Assembly: GCA_017163975.1 (NCBI GenBank)
Contig: JAFFSR010000237.1
Coordinates: forward strand, 3,348,001 to 3,412,000
Direction of reading: 5' to 3'
Length of the DNA: 64,000 nt
DNA from: Anastatus disparis
Lineage: Eukaryota > Arthropoda > Insecta > Hymenoptera > Eupelmidae
The position numbers were made by a program, and so were the translations under genes. Positions 57,615 through 64,000 of this stretch are shown here, piece after piece. The notes beneath the pieces are model-generated. The model was not told where the DNA came from. It was given only the letters and a program-made list of their open reading frames with translations, and made no database searches. Every line of letters starts with the position of its first letter. Within the stretch, counting starts at the first letter, position 1.

Positions 57615-60600
57615 TTAATGAAAAATTATAGTCATATTATAGGTGCAAATTGTTGATATCTGTATCTATATAAGTCTAATATAATTAACAATATGACACA
57701 ATTAACAATTATCTGATTAATCATATCGAAATTTATTCAAAATATATCTTGACAATTTAAAATAAATTTTATTTAAAATTTTCAAGATATATTTTAAGTG
57801 TATGAAAAAATGCATACTTTTAATTAAAATTTACGTATTAATTTTATCAATATCATTCATTCAGAATATATTTTATATTTAATGACAAAAAGAAAAACAA
57901 AACTTGCAGAAGACAATAAATCTTAAAAAGAAAAACATACATAAGTGTCTAGCCAAGATAACCCTAAATATACTCAAACATCTCCGAGACTTTGTACTAT
58001 CCGCACTCATGATTTATAAGTATAACCCAAAGGGTAAATACAATAAGGTCTAAAGATATCAGCTTACAAGTTTCATATCTATAGATATACATATATTTTC
58101 GTTGAACTTTCAGTTTTACCAAAGTAGAGAGAAAAAAAGCTAAGGTAATAAGAGTCTTCTATAACCAACTCCGTATAACGCAAGACTATATTTACCGTAT
58201 TTTAGAATATAACTATATATATACTCGCCAAAAAAGGTATGTACATAATTTTTTTCAGTTTTTTTTTTTGCACAACCATCCATGCTAAAAAAGCAATTTT
58301 TTTGTGTTATATCTTCACCAGAGAGCAAAGCATGCACGTAAATTGACCGCTCCCTTAAAGTTCGAGCTGGTTTGATGAAATTAAAGCAAACAAAACAAGA
58401 CAAAGACCATACTAATTGAATTAGATTTTTTTTGTGCTTAACAATTCGGACACTTCATGTAATTATGTTGAATAAAATTACAAAGCGTTTTTAAACGTCT
58501 CAACGGAGAAAGAATCGCAAAAAAGAATTTTTATTTAATCGTTTAAAATTAATGAAATTTCATTAATTTAACGCAGCGTTAATGATCAGACGACATTGAC
58601 TTGTTCTACTTGTGTGTCAGTGTTAAGAATTTAATTTCTTTCTTTCTTCTCTTTTTTGTTTAATTAACTTTTGCCCTGTCTTTTTCACTTACGAGAAACG
58701 CCAATCCTGTAAAAGTCAGATCTTAATTATCTTGTACGGCATATGTTTTTATAGCAAGGTCTTAGTTTTTTGGATATATTCGCTTATCTTTATTCGCAAT
58801 ATATACGCACGCACACGAGCTTTTCCAGCACGTGCACGATATTCCTCGCAGACATAAAATCAATAATAATAGGCGAATGTCTCGAAAAATTAAGACTCTA
58901 TTAGAATAAACTGTGAAATACTTGTTTCATTATATTTTCTCTATACAAACTCGCATAAAGATAATGAAAATACGAGTTCCGTAGTACTGGCGTTTTTCCT
59001 TATAGCTATGTAGGTGATTAAATCTGGTAGATTCCACTTGATGTAATTAACACTGTAATAACAGCGTTCTTTGGATGTTTAAAAAAAAAGTTCAGAAATA
59101 TCTTCGAAGTATCTTTTGGTATTTGAATAAGATTTTTAAAATCGTAATGGTTAGATATACTCTTTTTTTCATTTATATTTAAATCTTATAGTTCTTATAT
59201 CAATGCAATTTCAAATATCTTCAAAATTTATATTCAAAACGTTATTTTTACCCTAACAAGCGTATCTAACAAGAAATGTGATTTACAAATTCAATCCAAC
59301 TACCGGATATCTAACAGATTCGGTTCTTTATATTTTTTACTTTCCATTGTATAAACATCCTCTGGAACGCTGCAAATTTTATTTTACAACGAAGCACCCA
59401 ACAGGAACCATCTCAACGATATCTATTTAATGAAGAATTTGAAAGTCTCAAAGAAAAACAAACCCAAAAAAGTAACAAAAAAAAGGAAAGGACACCAGCC
59501 AATCCAAATGAAAAAAGGTCACTATTGAGCGAAAAATAGAAAAAAAAGCTTTACTAAAATAATCACACAATATTCCTCTATACTCGTGTTATCTTTACGT
59601 TTCCTCTACGGCTATTTCTGACTTTTTTTTCCCAACGTATCGCTGATTGTTTAGGACACCAGTTTATACCCTAAAATCCTCGGCAACATAGTACAATAAC
59701 AAACAAACATAACCCAATGATACATGTGAGAAATCACAAACAACACACATAGAGCAATGGATACAATGTTGAGAGAAAAGAGAGCGAGAGTCTTCATTAA
59801 GATTCGTCCTTATACTTCTCGTAAAAAGTTTCTTTTCTTTTCTTTTTTTTTATTTCTTCCTTTTTTTTTGCTCTTGAATTGCCAAAAAATTTTCCACTAC
59901 ACAACTTTTCGGAGTGTATGAAAGTAAAAGGAGATTTGTATTTGTAAGAATAAAATATACTCTTTCATTTTTCATGCTGGCTCGTTAAGCTCTTTAGTTT
60001 TGAGAAGTTTAAAAGGGATGAGATATTGTTGGGTTTTTTAAATGTCTTTATTTTCAAGTGAAACTTGTAAAGATATGAATGATTTGAAAAATTTAATATA
60101 AAAATTAAGTAATTTAAAATTTTATATTCTTATAAATTTATTTAAATTTTTATTAAATAGCCAATGAATTTTACTAAAGCTATTTGATTTTAAAATTAAA
60201 ACTTTTTTCCCAACAACATAATATGATACTTTTTTTGTCTCCATTTGAAAATTATTCCAAAGAACGATAATTTTTTTTTTCAAAAACAGATGGCACGTTC
60301 ATCCAGCAACTTAAAAGTTCAAAATTTTATTCAGACGATCTAAAAAGGCCAATGTCCTTGCGTCTCGTACCCTTGCACAAACAAAAAAACCCACAAAAAA
60401 GAGAAACAGAAACATCAGAACTCCAATGAAAAGTATTACAAAAAGAAAAGCAGTTACCACTTTAGGGAAAACATTGCAGATTTTTCCGTTCTTTCTTTTA
60501 TTTATTTATCTTTTTTTTTCTGCTCGTTCCTAAATGACGCAGATACTCTTTAGTTCGTGCCGAGACTACACAAAACTTCACAAAGAAAAGCAAAAAATAA

Positions 60601-61037
60601 GGAAAAAAAAGAAGGAAAAGAAGAAGGTGAAAAGATCGTAAGAGAAAAAAAAAGCATATAGTATTCGCTTACAGAAATATCAAAGATATAAAAGAATACA
60701 AAAAAGTTTTAATACAGAAGAAGAAAGAATCGGAGAGCTTGAAAATAATCACGTTAAAGCTTTTGAAAAGTTAACCGTTTCTTTGGCTCTTTTATAAAGA
60801 CGTGATGCTGCGTCAAACGTTATTTAGTTTTTAAGAAAGTTGTATCACAAAGAGAATTGATAACGAGATATTATTAATAAAAGAGGAATAGATAAATATT
60901 CTATAATAATTCAGTTGAATCTTAAGACTACGGAACTTGCGAAAAATGATATTAAAATTTATAGCTTTCTCTATATAGAAATAATTTCTGCAAATAACTG
61001 TGAAGAAGTGTAATTAACTGTGAGAATCGAGACATAA

Positions 61038-61200
61038 AAGTGACGTAATAGGCTACATCGTTTATAAATAGTTACCGACATTACAGTATCTCAAATTTTT
61101 CATCTTTATTCTAACGTTTTTGAGAAATATTTTTATATTCTTAAAATTTTTTGATTGAGAATAAAAAATTTGGAAAACTGTAATATCGATAATTTAGATA
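61038..61200. mobile_element. Palindromic MITE (TACCGACATTACAG family), internally shortened
   Basis: Left side AGTGACGTAATAGGCTACAT followed by TTACCGACATTACAG; right side TTTGGAAAACTGTAATATCG. The centre is shorter than in other copies. Confidence 0.65.
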
Positions 61201-61452
61201 ATAATAAATAATAGTTAATAACAATAAGGTACAGTTATAAACAATTATAAATAGTTAGTAATGATTATTAACGGTTATTTACACTTGCTCATTGTTATTT
61301 ACAACTATTCACATTAAAAAATTTTTTTAAATATTATAAACTTTTTCTAGTATAATACTTTTTGTAAATAATTGCTAATAATTGTTAATAGCTGTTAAAA
61401 ACAGCTGACAATTGTTAATTAATTAGTTACTGATTAAGATCTGTGAATAGAG

Positions 61453-61654
61453 CCGGTCTGTGGCTGATTCGGTAGAGCGTTGGATTGGTAATCTCGAGGA
61501 TTCGAGTTTGAGTCCCACTCTCGACGGCCGATTGATACAAGCACCACTGTACGTTACATGTGCTGAAGTTCACAAACACACTTGCACGCTCCGTCGCTGA
61601 TTAGCATAGCAAAAATAGCATAGCATAAATATAGCGACGTTAAAAAAAAAAAAA
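61453..61654 (+). mobile_element. tRNA-derived SINE
   Basis: A box GTGGCTGATTCGGTAGAGC, anticodon-arm-like GATTGGTAATC and a mutated B box (GAGTTTGAGTCCC) precede the shared body with GTACGTTACATGTGCT, AGCGACGTT and poly-A. Confidence 0.8.
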
Positions 61655-63061
61655 TCTGTCAATAATCACCAATAACAATAAATAACAATTAATTTTTTAG
61701 GATTGATTGAATAAATTAATTGATCCACTGAGCCAAATTTTTCCAAAAGAATATTCTCTATTTAGGGTGCCAAATTGAACATAGAATATTTTTTTGGAAA
61801 AACTTCGCTCGGTGAATCAATTGATTTACTCAAAAAATGTCAATTTTAATCACGGGCAATAAATTTAATTCATTTATCACTTTTTAAAGATTTTTAAAAA
61901 TGTTAAAAAATGAGAATATTGTTAATGACTTATTTTCCACAATCATCAACTGTTATTCATTGTTATGTAGGAAAATTATTATAGGTACAGTTTTAGTAAT
62001 ATCTTATGAAAAATTGCAATATTTTTTGAATATTAATTTGCTCCATAAAAGAAAATCACCTAAGAGACATAGTAAGAGGATATGAAAAAAATAGATTAAT
62101 AACCAAAATGTGTTTGCTATACTCAGAAAACAGGATATGTATACAGCACAAACTATAATAAACTCGGTTTGACTAGCGTAATAATAATGGAATTCCCTTA
62201 AAAAAATAAATATCCTTATATATACGTGACGAAAATGAGCAAAAAATACGATGTTAAGAATAGATGGAATGGAAAGTACTGGGAAATAAGATAAGACTTA
62301 AATGTATTGTTATAGAAATTATTAGAGATTTAGAATCAAGTGGCAATTATTTATAAAACCTTGATCTATTAAGGATTTAATGGCCTATTATATTGGATTT
62401 AATGTTACATATATTTGTGAGCAAGTAATAGTGACATTTATGGACTTGTTTATAAGTTTCAGTAATTTTAATCATTTTTATCAGAAATTTATTATATGAT
62501 TTCAAAAATCAGCATACATTTAAATCAAATAATAAAAACTTCCATATAAAAAAAAATATTTACCAAAATAACTCTGTATATCTTTTCAACTAAAATAAAA
62601 TAATATCACAAATGAAAAAAAATAATATCGCTGCGCAAGCCTCGCTAAATGATAATCTCATTCTCATATCTCTTCCATCATTACCTTATTTTTAGCAGTT
62701 GAAAAACAAATTGAAATCAGTATACGTACATCTTAATTCTCGAGAATTTAAAGCTCCCATTGCTAGATTTAGATTCATCTATTTACAATTCCTTTCTAGA
62801 AATGTACTGTACAGTGTTAAGTTTATTATTCCACTATGCATATACACGTGTATACACATATACACCAGAAAAAAAGGTTTATGATAAATCCCTAAAAAAA
62901 AAATCAAATAAAATTGATCTGATTAAAGCTTTATTATGTTTTTTTCCTCCCATCGTCACCCATCAGCATCAAAAGTTCGATGACTTTATAAGATATCTAT
63001 AGCGTATATATACGTATTTCCTTTTCTCAGTTATTTTTTTCTTTTTATTCTTCTTTTTTTT

Positions 63062-63083
63062 TCTCTCTCTCTCTCTCTCTCTC
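63062..63083. repeat. CT microsatellite
   Basis: An uninterrupted (CT)n run of about 22 bases in a pyrimidine-rich tract. A shorter CT run occurs near 63310. Confidence 0.8.
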
Positions 63084-63382
63084 CTTGCTTTGTATACGAG
63101 GGTGGTGATTTATCGTCGCAGAAATTTTAGTACCACACCGGTACATGTGTGTGTATCTGTGCGCAAATGTTTGTATGTGTGCGGATTGCGTAAACAGAAT
63201 ACGATGCTGATTCTGATGAGAGAAATGACATTGTGTATGTAAGCGTACACGTACACATAAGCTTATTTGTATGTATAAAAATGTAGAACCTCTTCCTGGA
63301 GTATCATTACTCTCTCTCTCTCTACTCCCGGTTATTCGGAAAATCGTGTATATATAGAATACGTGCTCTGTGCACGCTTACC

Positions 63383-63460
63383 GCAGCGGCTTGTTTTTAG
63401 CGACCGTGTGAATTTCAGAGAACAAGTAATTTGCGATCGGGCGAATTAATTGACCGACTT
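63383..63460 (-). promoter_or_regulatory. Possible untranslated exon on the minus strand
   Basis: On the minus strand a GC-richer segment ends AAGCCGCTGCG followed by the donor GTAAGC (63381-63376). It stands out from AT-rich surroundings and could be a 5' exon of the GPCR. No open frame or promoter motif confirms it. Confidence 0.2.
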
Positions 63461-64000
63461 TTATGATATTTTTAAGAAAAGAAAGGGGGCAGATTTTTTA
63501 ACGAGATTGTTATACCGCGCGATTTCTTTTCCATGACGCTACGTTCGAGCGGGGTTATATAAATCATCGGAATACATTTTTATTCTTGGATATGATTTTA
63601 AATATAGACCGTTTCTTTTTATACTAAGAATGAATTAACGACGTTTTAATTGATCCCTTTTTTATTTCAGAACTAAATTTACAAAAAAAAGAATTTTAGG
63701 TTTAGTGTAAATGTTTAAAAAGTAAAAATAAACGCCAAACTGTCACTCCGCTTTGACGAAATTTAACATACATATTGCGCGAATATGGTTAGCGAGCAAA
63801 TGTTAATTTACAAATTTATGTAGGTATACAATACATTAAATTTACGAGCCCGAATCGCTTAGAATCGTTAAAATCTTGATTTACATATATCAAAAATGTA
63901 CCCTTATCTCGTATCAATCAATAAGAACTTGAAAACAAAAAAGGTATAAGGTATCCATTAATATTGCATGTGTAAATTTGAACCCATATACATTCCAATA

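Larger units (their letters stand above)
52463..64000. other. Long noncoding region, probably GPCR intron or 5' intergenic
   Basis: I find no convincing coding exon on either strand. It contains a SINE (52661-52862), a TTAA-flanked MITE (52916-53554), a foldback (54391-54663), two palindromic MITEs (57433-57614, 61038-61200), another SINE (61453-61654) and a CT microsatellite. Much of 55.8-61 kb is purine-rich on the plus strand. Reported open frames here are short and low in complexity. Confidence 0.45.

Noticed and set aside
59800..60700. Purine-rich stretches as a possible gene or structural element
   Set aside because: Only AAAGAA-type low-complexity sequence. No frame, repeat unit or inverted arm stands out.
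1..64000. CRISPR arrays, bacterial operons or viral genes
   Set aside because: None seen. The sequence is insect nuclear DNA with introns, and I recognised no viral protein frames.

Overview
This is AT-rich insect nuclear DNA with long introns, GT-AG splicing, tRNA-derived SINEs and many short foldback transposons. The genes (SNMP1-type CD36 receptors, eIF3g, a moody/Tre1-type GPCR, low-complexity secreted cuticle-like proteins) point to an insect. I infer Hymenoptera, possibly a parasitoid wasp, from the style of the SNMP1 sequences and base composition, but no species can be named. All gene models were assembled by hand from reading frames, splice sites and phase, and by comparing paralogues.

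Layout. 0.4-4.0 kb (minus) and 7.7-9.2 kb (plus) hold a divergent pair of paralogous secreted proteins rich in Val-Pro-Val repeats. One has a His/Gly/Tyr-rich tail. Each starts with a 15-base coding exon that splits the signal peptide and sits behind a TATA box. 12.6-46.4 kb holds four complete tandem copies (A, B, C, D, all plus strand, eight coding exons each, nearly identical exon sizes and phases) of an SNMP1-like sensory neuron membrane protein. The two-exon eIF3g gene (20.9-22.4 kb) lies between A and B. C and D belong to a segmental duplication with units at about 33.03-42.06 and 42.07-49.59 kb. The right edge of the duplicated segment lies inside the last exon of the neighbouring minus-strand GPCR gene, so a decayed scrap of that exon remains between C and D. 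The GPCR (49.1-52.5 kb, minus) is intact from TM2 to the stop codon, but its TM1 exon was not found. From 52.9 to 64 kb I find no convincing coding exon, only repeats and a few weak promoter-like or exon-like signals.

How it fits together. SNMP1 proteins are two-pass CD36-family membrane proteins that help deliver lipid pheromones to odorant receptors in sensory neurons. Four intact, diverged copies suggest a local expansion of this function. The duplicated C/D blocks also act as a natural occupied-site/empty-site comparison, showing several MITEs and a SINE that inserted after the duplication. The most unusual observations are the array itself, a reading frame conserved upstream of the start codons of A and C but broken in D, a C-terminal motif shared by A, C and D but absent from B, and the duplication edge inside the GPCR exon.
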